64,000 nt of DNA, from positions 52,644-116,643 of the forward strand of contig JAUZOA010000006.1 of assembly GCA_030706685.1 (NCBI GenBank). The letters are read 5' to 3'. The notes below the pieces were generated by a model. The model was given only the letters and a program-made list of their open reading frames with translations, made no database searches and was not told the origin of the DNA. The stretch is from Bacteroidota bacterium (GTDB lineage Bacteria > Bacteroidota > Bacteroidia > Chitinophagales > Chitinophagaceae). Below, in pieces: positions 18,399 to 27,375 of this stretch (positions within the stretch are counted from its first letter, which is position 1; the number at the start of each line of letters is the position of its first letter). The translations under genes and the position numbers were made by a program.

Positions 18399-20750
18399 AT
18401 GAAATTAAATAAGTATTTATTCTGCAGCATTTGTTTGCTGGGTGTTCTTGTTGTCTCAGCCCAGCCGGCAAAGCCCGGTGGGCAACCTGCTTACAAGAAC
18501 AAATCCCTTTCCCCTGAAACGAGAGCAAAGGATCTTCTAAGCAGGATGACCCTCGATGAAAAAGTGATGCAAACCCAATGTTTATGGATACAAAAATCCC
18601 GGATACTGAATGATAACGGAGATTTCGATGAAGCCAAAGCAGAAAAAGAAGTAAAGAACGGATTGGGAGAATTGGCAAGGCTCAATGAAAATGCCGGGCC
18701 CAATAGTTCCGGCTATCATCCCAAACAAGCTGCATTATTGTATAATAAGATCCAGCATTTTTTTGTAGAAAAAACAAGACTGGGAATCCCTGTCATGGTG
18801 CATGAAGAAAGTTTGCATGGACAACAAACGCAGGATGCAACTAATTTTCCCATTCCTATTGCGCTCGCCAGTACATGGGACGAGAACCTGATGACAGAAA
18901 TTTATACAAATGTCGCCGAAGAGGTAAGGGCAAGAGGCGGCCAGCATGTATTAGCCCCTGTGGTGGACGTCACCCGTGATCCCCGGTGGGGAAGAACAGA
19001 AGAAACTCTTGGTGAAGATCCTTTTCTAATATCCCGTTTGGCAGTCGCCCAGATCAAAGCCTACCAGGGTGATGGCGTTTATCTTGGAAAAAATCATGTA
19101 GCAACCACGCTCAAACATTTTGGTATACACGGTCAGAGCGAAGGAGGCATTAACGTATCGCCAAGTAATATTGATGAGCGAACCGCCAGGGAGATATTCT
19201 TTAAACCTTTCAAAGCCTGCGTACAGGAAGCGCATGCCATGAATGTAATGGCCTGCTATAATGAAGTATGGGGATTGCCCGCGCATATTAATAAATACCT
19301 GCTCACGGATATATTAAGAAAGGAATGGGGCTTTAATGGCTTGATCGTTTCCGATTATTTTGCTATCAGTGATGTCAGCACATTGCATAAAATAACTCCT
19401 TCTCATGATGAAGCAGGATTGCTGGCTTTTAAAGCAGGGATAAATCTTGAAACACCTGACCCGGATGGATTCAAAAATCTGAAACAATTAGTCAACACCG
19501 GAAAAATATCCATGAAAGAACTGGATGAGTGTGTAACAAAGGTACTGGTAGCCAAATTCCGCCTTGGCTTATTTGACGATCCCTATGTTGACCCTGATAA
19601 AGCCGAAGAGATTGTAGGCAGTTCCAAAAACAGGGCCATCGCGTACAAAGCGGCGCAGGAAGCAATGGTGTTGCTGAAGAATAATAATAACTTTTTACCG
19701 CTGGATAAAAATAAGGTCAAAACGATCGCGCTGATCGGTCCTAATGCCGATAAATGTTTACTTGGAGGTTATTCCAGTAAACCCCGTGTCTGCATTTCTC
19801 CCTTGCAAGCCATTAAAGAAAGATATGGCAGTACAATTAATGTGTTGTACGCGGAAGGGGTAAAACTTACTGATAAGAATAACTGGTTTGCCGATACGAT
19901 CAACCTGGCAAACCGGGAAGAAAACAATAAGAAGATCGCTGAAGCGATAGAAGTAGCCAAACAGGCGGATGTAGTAGTATTATTTGTTGGCGGAAATGAA
20001 AGTATGAACCGTGAAGGCTGGGCGACCGATCATTTGGGCGATCTGCCTACACTGGAACTGTTGAATGGACAGAATGAACTGATCAAAGAAATTGTCGCGA
20101 CCGGGAAACCGACCTGCGCTTTTGTCAATAGCGGCCCGCCATTGAGTATCGGCAACCTGGTGAATGCCGTTCCTGCCGTGATGCAATGCTGGTATCTTGG
20201 CCAGGAAGGCGGTTATGCGATAGCAGACGCGTTGTTTGGGGAGATCAATCCCGGTGGCAAGTTGCCTATTTCTTTCCCGAGAACCACCGGCAATATCCCT
20301 GTTTATTATAATTATAAGCCCTCCGCGCGCCGCGGGTACAACCTGGGTTTTGATGTGAGCCCCTTATTCCCTTTTGGCTATGGGTTAAGCTATACGACAT
20401 TCGCTTACAGCAACCTGAAATTATCTTCGGCTACAATGAAGACAAATGGAAAAGTCACGGTGACGGTGGATGTCAAAAATACCGGGACCAGGAAAGGATC
20501 GGAAGTTGTACAATTATATATAAGGGACGATTACTCTTCGGTTACCCGGCCGGTTAAGGAACTGAAAGGATTTAAGAAAATATGGCTGGAGCCAGGTCAG
20601 TCACAGGCTGTCAGTTTTACTATTGACCAGGAATTATTATCCTTTTATAATAAAGACATGAAATGGGTGATCGAGCCGGGAGATTTTACGATTATGGTGG
20701 GCACATCTTCCGATAAAACGGAGAGTGTAAAACTGAGTGTCATTAAGTGA
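18399..20750 (+). CDS. GH3 beta-xylosidase / beta-glucosidase
   Basis: This 783-residue secreted enzyme has a signal peptide (VVSAQ cleavage near residue 22). The GH3 N-domain carries VLAPVVDVTRDPRWGRTEETLGEDP-like family residues and the nucleophile D319 in GLIVSDYFAI. The GH3 C-domain follows (from about 400, with the acid/base region around GGNESMNREGW), then a fibronectin-III-like tail (VTVDVKNTGTRKGSEVVQLY). In this xylose operon it most likely cuts xylobiose and longer xylo-oligosaccharides in the periplasm to xylose for the symporter. GH3 sequences do not separate xylosidases from glucosidases reliably, so the activity is contextual. Confidence 0.92.
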   Translation: MKLNKYLFCSICLLGVLVVSAQPAKPGGQPAYKNKSLSPETRAKDLLSRMTLDEKVMQTQCLWIQKSRILNDNGDFDEAKAEKEVKNGLGELARLNENAGPNSSGYHPKQAALLYNKIQHFFVEKTRLGIPVMVHEESLHGQQTQDATNFPIPIALASTWDENLMTEIYTNVAEEVRARGGQHVLAPVVDVTRDPRWGRTEETLGEDPFLISRLAVAQIKAYQGDGVYLGKNHVATTLKHFGIHGQSEGGINVSPSNIDERTAREIFFKPFKACVQEAHAMNVMACYNEVWGLPAHINKYLLTDILRKEWGFNGLIVSDYFAISDVSTLHKITPSHDEAGLLAFKAGINLETPDPDGFKNLKQLVNTGKISMKELDECVTKVLVAKFRLGLFDDPYVDPDKAEEIVGSSKNRAIAYKAAQEAMVLLKNNNNFLPLDKNKVKTIALIGPNADKCLLGGYSSKPRVCISPLQAIKERYGSTINVLYAEGVKLTDKNNWFADTINLANREENNKKIAEAIEVAKQADVVVLFVGGNESMNREGWATDHLGDLPTLELLNGQNELIKEIVATGKPTCAFVNSGPPLSIGNLVNAVPAVMQCWYLGQEGGYAIADALFGEINPGGKLPISFPRTTGNIPVYYNYKPSARRGYNLGFDVSPLFPFGYGLSYTTFAYSNLKLSSATMKTNGKVTVTVDVKNTGTRKGSEVVQLYIRDDYSSVTRPVKELKGFKKIWLEPGQSQAVSFTIDQELLSFYNKDMKWVIEPGDFTIMVGTSSDKTESVKLSVIK

Positions 20751-20753
20751 GTG

Positions 20754-20823
20754 GTGAGTGGTCAGTAGTGAGTGATTGTCCTAATGTAGTGAGCTTACTC
20801 ACCACTCACCGCTGACCACTCAC
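20754..20823. repeat. Imperfect GTGAGTGG inverted repeat between GH3 and uxuA
   Basis: The left arm begins GTGAGTGGTCAG and continues TAGTGAGTG; the right arm is its near reverse complement and ends CTGACCACTCAC. The outer 12 bases pair perfectly. Similar GTGAATGGTGAG-type text recurs at 42001-42030, so this looks like a dispersed intergenic repeat that can also act as a terminator after the GH3 gene. Confidence 0.6.
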
Positions 20824-20858
20824 AAACTAATCAAGTTATATTTGTCAAAAGAGAAAAT

Positions 20859-22034
20859 ATGTTAATGGAACAAACCATGCGTTGGTACGGTCCCAACGAT
20901 CCGGTGAGCTTGCAGGATATCCGGCAGGCAGGATGCACAGGAGTAGTGACGGCGCTGCATCATATACCTGTCGGTGAAATATGGTCGCAGGATGAGATCA
21001 CCAAAAGAAGATTGGCCATTGAAGCAGCGGGGATGACATGGACAGTTATTGAAAGCCTCCCTGTACACGAGGATATTAAAAAACAAACAGGCAATTATCT
21101 TAAGTATATCGAAAATTACAAGCAAAGCCTGCGCAATGCAGCCAGGTGCGGGTTGAAAGTAGTGACGTATAATTTCATGCCGATACTCGACTGGATGCGG
21201 ACAGATATATCTTATACCATGCCGGATGGAAGTAAGGCGCTGCGGTTTGAAAAATCAGCTTTCATCGCGTTCGATGTTTTTCTTTTAAAAAGACCCGGCG
21301 CAGAAAAGGATTATACGCAGGAAGAGATTAATAAGGCAAAGTTCCGGCTGAAGTCAATGACGGATGAAGAAGAAGAAATAGTATACCGCAATGCATTATT
21401 GGGGTTACCAGGGAGCGAAGAAAGATTTACGCCTGAACAAATACTGGCCGCGTTGAAGACTTATGAACATATTGATGCGAAGAAACTGAAACAACATTTA
21501 TTTTATTTCCTGCAGCAGGTAGTACCGGTTGCGGAAGAAGCAGGATTGAAGATGGCTATTCATCCTGATGACCCGCCTTATCCCTTACTGGGTTTACCCA
21601 GGATTGTCAGCACCGAAAAAGACGCGAAAGAATTATTGGATGCGGCCCCTTCCCCGGCAAACGGTCTTTGTTATTGCACCGGTTCCTACGGTGTACGGGA
21701 AGATAATGACCTGCCCGGCATGGTGAAGCGGCTGGGCGATCATATCCATTTTATTCATTTACGCAGCACGAAAAGAGACGCGGAAGGAAATTTCTTTGAG
21801 GCCGATCATCTCAATGGCGATGTAGATATGTATAAGGTGGTAAAAGAAATCGTGTTGCTGATGGAGAGAAGAAAGACATCCATTCCCATGCGGCCCGATC
21901 ATGGTCATCAAATGCTGGATGATTTGAAGAAAACAACCTATCCCGGGTATTCCGCTATTGGAAGATTAAGGGGATTGGCGGAGCTAAGAGGGTTGGAATT
22001 AGGGATTTACCGAAATATGATTGAAGAGAAGTGA
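20859..22034 (+). CDS. uxuA: Mannonate dehydratase
   Basis: The 391-residue sequence is clearly Uxu[21 protein letters not shown] at the start, [19 protein letters not shown] in the middle, and the metal-binding [20 protein letters not shown] and [10 protein letters not shown] near the end. It dehydrates D-mannonate to 2-keto-3-deoxygluconate, the step after fructuronate reduction. Its presence with two alpha-glucuronidases shows that glucuronate freed from xylan is catabolised. The start at 20859 may be 20865 instead (MEQTMRW). A Bacteroidota -7 element, TATATTTG, lies at 20837-20844, so it may have its own promoter. Confidence 0.95.
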   Translation: MLMEQTMRWYGPNDPVSLQDIRQAGCTGVVTALHHIPVGEIWSQDEITKRRLAIEAAGMTWTVIESLPVHEDIKKQTGNYLKYIENYKQSLRNAARCGLKVVTYNFMPILDWMRTDISYTMPDGSKALRFEKSAFIAFDVFLLKRPGAEKDYTQEEINKAKFRLKSMTDEEEEIVYRNALLGLPGSEERFTPEQILAALKTYEHIDAKKLKQHLFYFLQQVVPVAEEAGLKMAIHPDDPPYPLLGLPRIVSTEKDAKELLDAAPSPANGLCYCTGSYGVREDNDLPGMVKRLGDHIHFIHLRSTKRDAEGNFFEADHLNGDVDMYKVVKEIVLLMERRKTSIPMRPDHGHQMLDDLKKTTYPGYSAIGRLRGLAELRGLELGIYRNMIEEK

Positions 22035-22140
22035 TAATTAATTGGGAAAAGCGGGTCTTGCCTCGCGACCAGGAGGTTCAGAAATCATTGCTGCCCGACA
22101 AAATTTTATGTTACAACTAAAGCCTCCGGTCACGGAGTGA

Positions 22141-22291
22141 ATGCATGAATCATCCGGGAGGGATGCATGAATCATCCGAGAGGGATGCATGAATCATCCG
22201 AGAGGGATGCATGAGACATCCGAGAGGGATCCATGGGACATCCGAGAGAGATCCATGGGACATCCGAGAGAGATCCATGAGAGATATATGC
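22141..22291. repeat. 22-bp tandem repeat array
   Basis: A 22-base unit (GGGATGCATGAATCATCCGA plus GA) occurs at 22160, 22182, 22204, 22226 and 22248, with a partial copy before (22141) and a decaying copy from 22270. Units drift from GATGCATGAAT to GATCCATGGGA along the array. Where units join, CATCC-GAGAG-GGATG can form a small hairpin. There are no spacers, so this is not a CRISPR. Confidence 0.85.
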
Positions 22292-22621
22292 CAGATCCCT
22301 TCCACATGGCTGGGACTCATATCCGGCTCTCGTCCGGGTGCCGTGGGAGATATATGGGATATCCGGGACGAATGCATTCGACATCCATGGGAAATATACT
22401 TTTTGGATCTGTAAGATCGATAAATCAGACTGTGCCAACTATGAGAGGAATGTACTATGCTGCTGAAATGCTTGCCAGATAAGAGCTAGACGCCGTTTGG
22501 CCCTTATTTCAATTTCCCATTGTCATCCTGAGCAAAGCGAAGGACAAAATTCCAAAATGAGCCACTACCGGGAGTAATTTTGTGGTCAGGCCAATCTGCT
22601 TCCCGGACCTACTCCTACCAA

Positions 22622-22653
22622 AAAGGCCCCTTCAAAAATTTGAAAGGACCTTT
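22622..22653 (-). terminator. Hairpin terminator downstream of the 118-aa membrane protein gene
   Basis: AAAGGCCCCTTCAAA and TTTGAAAGGACCTTT pair over 15 bases with G-T wobbles and a 2-base loop. On the minus strand a short T-run follows (CCTTTTTGG). It lies 33 bases after the stop codon of the minus-strand gene at 22687. Confidence 0.6.
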
Positions 22654-22686
22654 GGGTTTTGGTGAGAGATATTCAACTCTATATTG

Positions 22687-23043
22687 CTAACGAAATAGAA
22701 GCATTATACTGCCGGCAATTACCGCCAGATCAATTAATATACTCAGGAACAATGCCGGTATCGTGATCCTCGTAGGCAATGCCGACAGGTTTGTCACCAC
22801 AGCCATTCCCATAGCGCTAATCACAAGAGCCCATAGAAACATGCTATTACCGGCAATCATGACGGCCAGTAAAGTGATAGGGGTTAAAAAACAGCCATGA
22901 CCCGCCAGGCCGGATGCCAACCATAGGAATCGGTTCTTTTCCTGCCGTTCACACCAGTCAATAAAGCCGCCCAATAATGATTTTTGCTTAGCCGACCAGT
23001 CCGGGGATTGGGGGCCATACATTTGTTTTACTATCGCCTGCAT
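22687..23043 (-). CDS. Small inner-membrane protein of unknown function
   Basis: This 118-residue protein has a polar N-terminal third and three hydrophobic segments at about 40-60, 63-82 and 91-116. I do not recognise a family. An FNR-type box (23112-23125) lies about 75 bases before its start, and the gene borders the cbb3 oxidase island, so it may belong to the low-oxygen regulon. A terminator follows the gene. Confidence 0.7.
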   Translation of the reverse strand: MQAIVKQMYGPQSPDWSAKQKSLLGGFIDWCERQEKNRFLWLASGLAGHGCFLTPITLLAVMIAGNSMFLWALVISAMGMAVVTNLSALPTRITIPALFLSILIDLAVIAGSIMLLFR

Positions 23044-23111
23044 TTCAGTATTATTTATCCAAAAGTCTAAAAACTAACAAGATGTCCACATGAGTGGAAT
23101 TAGCAGGAGTG

Positions 23112-23125
23112 CTGATTTACATCAA
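23112..23125. promoter_or_regulatory. FNR/CRP-type box in a divergent region
   Basis: CTGATTTACATCAA matches TTGATnnnnATCAA with one mismatch (first base). It lies between the divergent genes starting at 23043 and 23250 and could serve either. It is one of six such sites in the respiratory island. Confidence 0.55.
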
Positions 23126-23249
23126 CCTAAAGAGGCAGGAATAATCATATTTTTTCATTTCAAAATCAGTTTTTTCGGCTAAACAGAAGAATAGTTTTGT
23201 TAACGTTAACCCATTTATTTTGATGTACAAGCTATGAAAAGGGAATAAA

Positions 23250-23645
23250 ATGATATTACACATCTCTCGAAATAAAACCCTGAGTGAAACGCAGGAAGAG
23301 TTTAACAAGGCTTACCCTTTTTTGCGTATTGAGTTCTACAGGAACACTGAACCGGGCTTCGCAAGAAGACACCTGAAAGGTTCAATGCCGATGATAGCCG
23401 CTGGCCTCAGGAGAGACGGTGAACTTGAAATAAATGATTCCATGACGGTAGGTCAGTTGGAAGATACATTACTGCTGGAATTTGGTTTGCATGCACAGGT
23501 TTCCCGCCAATCCGGAACTTTATGGCTGGAAACCACCATGACGGATAACTGGACATTAAAACAGCAAAATGATCATGGCCGGGAACTGTCAGAACATATT
23601 ATGATCAATAATATTACCCGGAAAAATGATGCTGAATACGACTGA
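23250..23645 (+). CDS. Conserved-looking hypothetical protein, 131 residues
   Basis: I do not recognise this family. The protein is soluble, with no signal peptide or membrane helix; its middle (SMPMIAAGLRRDGELEINDSMTVGQLEDTLLLEFGL) has the alternating pattern of a compact alpha/beta fold, and MTDNWTLKQQNDHGRELS near the end looks constrained. It ends 4 bases before the convergent response-regulator gene. A 12-base palindrome, GTTAACGTTAAC (23199-23210), overlaps a TAGTTTTG box (23192-23199) upstream, and an FNR-type box lies 131 bases before the start. Location suggests a role in respiration or its control, without proof. Confidence 0.7.
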   Translation: MILHISRNKTLSETQEEFNKAYPFLRIEFYRNTEPGFARRHLKGSMPMIAAGLRRDGELEINDSMTVGQLEDTLLLEFGLHAQVSRQSGTLWLETTMTDNWTLKQQNDHGRELSEHIMINNITRKNDAEYD

Positions 23646-23649
23646 TAGG

Positions 23650-24711
23650 TTAATATAGCAGGTTCCTTAATTTTTCAATATTGGTGATGGTGATCTTGCC
23701 ATCCGTGATTGAGATCAGCTTTTCCGCTTTAAAATCACTCAATGTGCGGATAAGCGATTCAGTGGCCGTACCTACATATTGCGCGATATCTTCCCTCGAA
23801 ATTTCGATTGTCTTCTTTTCCTGCCCCTGGTTGAATTTTTCATGTATATCAGCCAAAGCCTTTGCCACCCGTTTGCGCAGCGAACTGTAAGCAAGGTTTA
23901 ATAAGCGTTCTTCCTTCTCTTTTACATTATGGGTAATGATCTTTATGAATTTCGCGGCAATGCTGATATCGTTATTGATCATTTGCAGGAAATCTTCACG
24001 GGGGATCTGCATGATCTCGGCCTCTTCCAGTACTTCGGCCGAGTCATCATAATTCCTGTCTTCTATCAGCGCCGAGTACCCCATAAAATCACCGGCACTG
24101 AAAAGATCGGTGATATATTCCTTGCCGTCCGGGTGCGCTTTGAACGCCTTTACTTTTCCGCTTGAAAGGTAAAAAAGATGTTTTGGCCTTCTTCCTTCCT
24201 GGTAAAGCGATTGTTTTTTATGGTAAGCGTCTATATCATACTGGTCGGCTAATTGTTTTATTACACCCGCGTCTTTTACATCTTTGATGAACTGGCTGAT
24301 CCCCTGTGGCGAAGAAGCATATTTATTATCAAGAATATCAGCTTTCTTCAACCGTATTTCAATAGCGTTCAGCAACTCAATATCATCAAATGGCTTTGTA
24401 ATGTAGTCATCAGCCCCCATTTCCATTCCTTTCCTGAAATCCGACCTCTCGGTTTTTGCCGTCAGGAAAATAAAGGGAATATTCTGTGTGTCCGTATTTT
24501 TTCTCAACATGTGCAATACGCCATAGCCATCCAGTTCCGGCATCATGATATCGCAGATAATAACAGATGGCTTTTCTTTTATGGCGACGTCCACACCTTT
24601 TTTGCCATTTTCGGCAGTGAAAGTTTTATACCCGGCGAGCTCAAGAATTTCAGCGGTGTTTTCGCGGATATCATCATGATCGTCAATGATCAGAACAGTT
24701 CTTTGTGGCAT
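23650..24711 (-). CDS. Response regulator fused to a CRP/FNR-type DNA-binding module
   Basis: Residues 1-125 are a receiver domain with acidic D10/D11, phospho-acceptor D54, T84 and K106. A cyclic-nucleotide-binding-like beta barrel covers about 145-265, and a Crp-type winged helix-turn-helix about 280-350. The recognition helix reads ATESLIRTL: E318 and R322 are kept as in CRP and FNR, while the FNR Ser is Ile. There is no N-terminal Cys cluster, so oxygen is not sensed by an iron-sulphur cluster here; phosphorylation is the likely input. The PAS histidine kinase at 34125-35681 is a good partner candidate. FNR-type boxes before the cco and ric genes are its probable targets. A promoter-like pair, TTTA-N20-TACTTTTG, lies upstream. 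Confidence 0.92.
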   Translation of the reverse strand: MPQRTVLIIDDHDDIRENTAEILELAGYKTFTAENGKKGVDVAIKEKPSVIICDIMMPELDGYGVLHMLRKNTDTQNIPFIFLTAKTERSDFRKGMEMGADDYITKPFDDIELLNAIEIRLKKADILDNKYASSPQGISQFIKDVKDAGVIKQLADQYDIDAYHKKQSLYQEGRRPKHLFYLSSGKVKAFKAHPDGKEYITDLFSAGDFMGYSALIEDRNYDDSAEVLEEAEIMQIPREDFLQMINNDISIAAKFIKIITHNVKEKEERLLNLAYSSLRKRVAKALADIHEKFNQGQEKKTIEISREDIAQYVGTATESLIRTLSDFKAEKLISITDGKITITNIEKLRNLLY

Positions 24712-24740
24712 TATAAGTTGTATTTATACTGATTGGTGTG

Positions 24741-24772
24741 CAAAAGTATTAAACCTCTGCAATTTAGGTAAA
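24741..24772 (-). promoter_or_regulatory. Probable Bacteroidota promoter of the response-regulator gene
   Basis: Read on the minus strand, TTTA (24772-24769), 20 bases, then TACTTTTG (24748-24741) fits the TTTG-N19-21-TAnnTTTG pattern with one mismatch. The start codon is 29 bases downstream of the -7 box. Confidence 0.5.
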
Positions 24773-24780
24773 TAAAGGCG

Positions 24781-24794
24781 TTGATAAAAATCAT
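24781..24794. promoter_or_regulatory. FNR-type box before the copper ATPase gene ccoI
   Basis: TTGATAAAAATCAT matches TTGATnnnnATCAA with one mismatch. Its centre is 46 bases before the ATG at 24834 and 67 before the alternative ATG at 24855. Confidence 0.65.
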
Positions 24795-24833
24795 CAGTTC
24801 CCGTGAATTAAGTCATGGCCCTGCCCCGCCCGT

Positions 24834-27251
24834 ATGGATATTTTCGTCCTGTATATGGCTTCAAAAGCTACCACCAATCAGCAATTGCAATGTTACCATT
24901 GCGGTGAAAATTGCATTTCAGGTAAAATACACCTGGAAGAAAAGGTTTTTTGCTGCGAAGGCTGCAAAATGGTGTACCTGGTGATCAACCAGAATGGCCT
25001 CTGCGACTATTATGACCTGAACGAGAAGCCCGGCATCAGCCAGCGCATAACCGTTAGAAAAGACAAATTTGCCTTCCTGGATGATAAAAACATTCAGGCA
25101 AAGCTGGTCAGTTTCAGGGACGAAAAGCAAACCCATGTTACTTTCTACCTGCCACAAATGCACTGCAGTTCCTGCCTCTACCTGCTCGAAAACCTTTACC
25201 GGCTCGACAAAGGAATTATCACCAGCAAAGTCAATTTTACGAGAAAAGAGGTGGATATCGTTTTTCTCAACGCGCTAACATCGTTACGAAAAACGGCCGA
25301 ATTACTGGCTACTATCGGTTATGAACCTCATATCAGCCTGAATGACCTGGAAGCCACCAGACCCGGGATCAATAAGAGCATGGTCTACCAGTTGGGTGTG
25401 GCCGGTTTTTGCTTTGGTAATATCATGCTGATGAGTTTTCCCGAATATCTTGGCATTGATGCCTCGGAAGAAGGACTGCGCGGGATTTTTCGCTGGGCCA
25501 ATTTTACACTGGCGCTCCCTGTTTTACTTTATTCATCCCTTCCTTTTTATACTTCTTCCTGGAAAAGCCTGAAGCATAAATTCCTGAATATTGACGCGCC
25601 CATTGCGCTGGCGATTATTATTACTTTTATCCGCAGCGCTTATGAGGTACTGTCCGGAACCGGGGGCGGTTACTTTGATTCCATGTCGGGTATTGTCTTC
25701 TTTATGCTGGCGGGCCGTATACTCCAGGATAAAACTTACCGTCAATTGTCTTTTGAAAGGGATTATACTTCTTATTTCCCCGTCGCTGTTTCGGTGTTAA
25801 AGGACGACAAAGAACAAACCGTGATACTGCCGGAAATAAAAGCAGGGGATACGCTCCTGATCCATCATGAAGAACTGGTACCGGCAGATGGTATCCTGGT
25901 CAGGGGAAAAGCTTTTATTGATTATAGTTTTGTTACCGGCGAGTCCCTGCCGGTGTTGAAAGAAGTAGGGGAGATCGTTTATGCCGGCGGCAAACAGACG
26001 GAAGGAAATATTGAGATCCTGGTGGTAAAAGAAGTGGCCCAAAGCTACCTGACCAAACTCTGGAACCGTGATGAATTTAAAAAACAGGAAGAAACAAAGA
26101 GTGTATCCTTTGTTCATTTGCTGAGCCGTTATTTTACTTATATCGTTTTTGCGATTGCTGCTGCAACGGCTATTTATTGGCAAATACATGATGCCGGCAG
26201 GATTTGGCCTGCCGTGACTTCTGTCTTTATTATTGCATGTCCCTGCGCGCTGCTGCTATCCAATACATTCACGAACGGCAATATTTTATCCATACTGGGC
26301 CGCCATCATTTTTACCTGCGCAGCGCGCAAACTATTGAAGATATTGCCAATGCCGATCATATTGTTTTTGATAAAACCGGTACGCTGACTTCGGGTCGCG
26401 AACAGGACATTGTTTATGAAGGCGAACCCCTGGCTAGCGAACAGGAACAAAAGATCGCGGTATTGGCTTCTTATTCCAGTCACCCGCTTAGTAAAGGTTT
26501 GGCCAGGTATATTGGAATAATCCATGACAGGCAGGTCGATGGTTTTAAAGAAATGACAGGAGAGGGTATCGAAGGATTTGTAGAGGATGATTGGATAAAG
26601 ATCGGCTCAAAAGAATATGTAACAGGAGAGAGAAACGGGGAGGAAGGAACATCGGTATTCATAAGCATTAATGGTAAACAGTTAGGGCATTACAGATTCT
26701 ATAATCATTATCGCGAATCTGTGCCCGGGCTGGTACAGGAATTGAAAAAGAATTACAGGTTTTCTGTTATCTCCGGGGATAATGCTTCGGAAAAAGATAA
26801 CCTGAAAAAGATTCTTGGGGAAAAGACTACTCTTCTTTTTCACCAGAAACCGGAAGATAAACTGGATTATATAAAGAGCTTGCAACAAAAAGGCAAAAAA
26901 GTAATGATGATCGGAGACGGGTTGAATGATGCGGGAGCGTTGAAGCAAAGTAATATTGGTATCGCGGTCGCGGAACAGACCAATAATTTCACCCCGGCCA
27001 GCGATGCGATCATTGAAGCAAAACAATTGACGCGGCTTGCCCGGTTCATTCAACTTTGCAGGGCTAATAAGAATATCGTAATGGCCAGTTTTGTCCTGTC
27101 AATTGTTTACAATGTCATTGGATTATTCTTTGCCGTCCGGGGAAACCTGGCTCCCCTTATTGCCGCGATATTAATGCCCGCCAGCTCTCTCAGTATCCTG
27201 GTTATCACTTTTGGAAGCAGCAGTTTGCAGGCAAGGCTTATGAAACTTTGA
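24834..27251 (+). CDS. ccoI: Copper-transporting P1B-type ATPase CcoI/FixI
   Basis: This is an 805-residue heavy-metal ATPase. An N-terminal Cys-rich metal-binding region (C20, C23, C27, C40, C41, C44) typical of FixI/CcoI precedes an HMA domain with MHCSSC (C111, C114). TGES at 368-371, the transmembrane CPC at 469-471, DKTGT with phospho-acceptor D513, the HP locus at 550-551 and GDGLND at 694-699 are all present. It moves copper for assembly of the cbb3 oxidase encoded next. The start may be the ATG at 24855, since TATTTTCG at 24839-24846 looks like a -7 box inside the longer frame. Its stop codon overlaps an FNR-type box of the cco operon. Confidence 0.93.
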   Translation: MDIFVLYMASKATTNQQLQCYHCGENCISGKIHLEEKVFCCEGCKMVYLVINQNGLCDYYDLNEKPGISQRITVRKDKFAFLDDKNIQAKLVSFRDEKQTHVTFYLPQMHCSSCLYLLENLYRLDKGIITSKVNFTRKEVDIVFLNALTSLRKTAELLATIGYEPHISLNDLEATRPGINKSMVYQLGVAGFCFGNIMLMSFPEYLGIDASEEGLRGIFRWANFTLALPVLLYSSLPFYTSSWKSLKHKFLNIDAPIALAIIITFIRSAYEVLSGTGGGYFDSMSGIVFFMLAGRILQDKTYRQLSFERDYTSYFPVAVSVLKDDKEQTVILPEIKAGDTLLIHHEELVPADGILVRGKAFIDYSFVTGESLPVLKEVGEIVYAGGKQTEGNIEILVVKEVAQSYLTKLWNRDEFKKQEETKSVSFVHLLSRYFTYIVFAIAAATAIYWQIHDAGRIWPAVTSVFIIACPCALLLSNTFTNGNILSILGRHHFYLRSAQTIEDIANADHIVFDKTGTLTSGREQDIVYEGEPLASEQEQKIAVLASYSSHPLSKGLARYIGIIHDRQVDGFKEMTGEGIEGFVEDDWIKIGSKEYVTGERNGEEGTSVFISINGKQLGHYRFYNHYRESVPGLVQELKKNYRFSVISGDNASEKDNLKKILGEKTTLLFHQKPEDKLDYIKSLQQKGKKVMMIGDGLNDAGALKQSNIGIAVAEQTNNFTPASDAIIEAKQLTRLARFIQLCRANKNIVMASFVLSIVYNVIGLFFAVRGNLAPLIAAILMPASSLSILVITFGSSSLQARLMKL

Positions 27252-27261
27252 TTTAGATCAA
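27248..27261. promoter_or_regulatory. Perfect FNR-type box before ccoS
   Basis: TTGATTTAGATCAA is an exact TTGATnnnnATCAA site. It overlaps the ccoI stop codon and lies about 120 bases before ccoS. Confidence 0.75.
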
Positions 27262-27287
27262 TTCATTCAAAAAAACAGTTTAAAAGA

Positions 27288-27301
27288 TTGATAATAATCA
27301 G
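27288..27301. promoter_or_regulatory. Second FNR-type box before ccoS
   Basis: TTGATAATAATCAG has one mismatch to the FNR consensus. Its centre is exactly 40 bases from that of the perfect box at 27248-27261, so two dimers would bind close to the same face of the helix. Confidence 0.65.
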
Positions 27302-27375
27302 TCGTGCAAGTGATTAAGATTATCCCCTGCGGGAGGCGGTGCGGATATTTTTACAATCAATTTTAAACCAGCAGG

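Larger units (their letters stand above)
22035..22686. other. Gene-free stretch with repeats
   Basis: No protein gene is supported here. The stretch holds a segment with GGTCACGGAGTGA-type symmetry (22131-22140 area), the 22-bp tandem array, degenerate copies of the same text to about 22400, a piece reading GTCATCCTGAGCAAAGCGAA (about 22518-22537) that resembles intergenic repeats widespread in Bacteroidota, and a terminator hairpin at its right end. The open frames across the array arise because the 22-base unit keeps all frames open and they have no family resemblance. Confidence 0.6.

Noticed and set aside
22141..22291. Possible CRISPR array
   Set aside because: The 22-base units follow each other directly with no spacers, and no cas gene is near.
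22189..22482. 97-residue open frame over the tandem repeat
   Set aside because: The 22-base unit lacks stops in several frames, so openness is a by-product; the peptide has no family resemblance and overlaps open frames on both strands.
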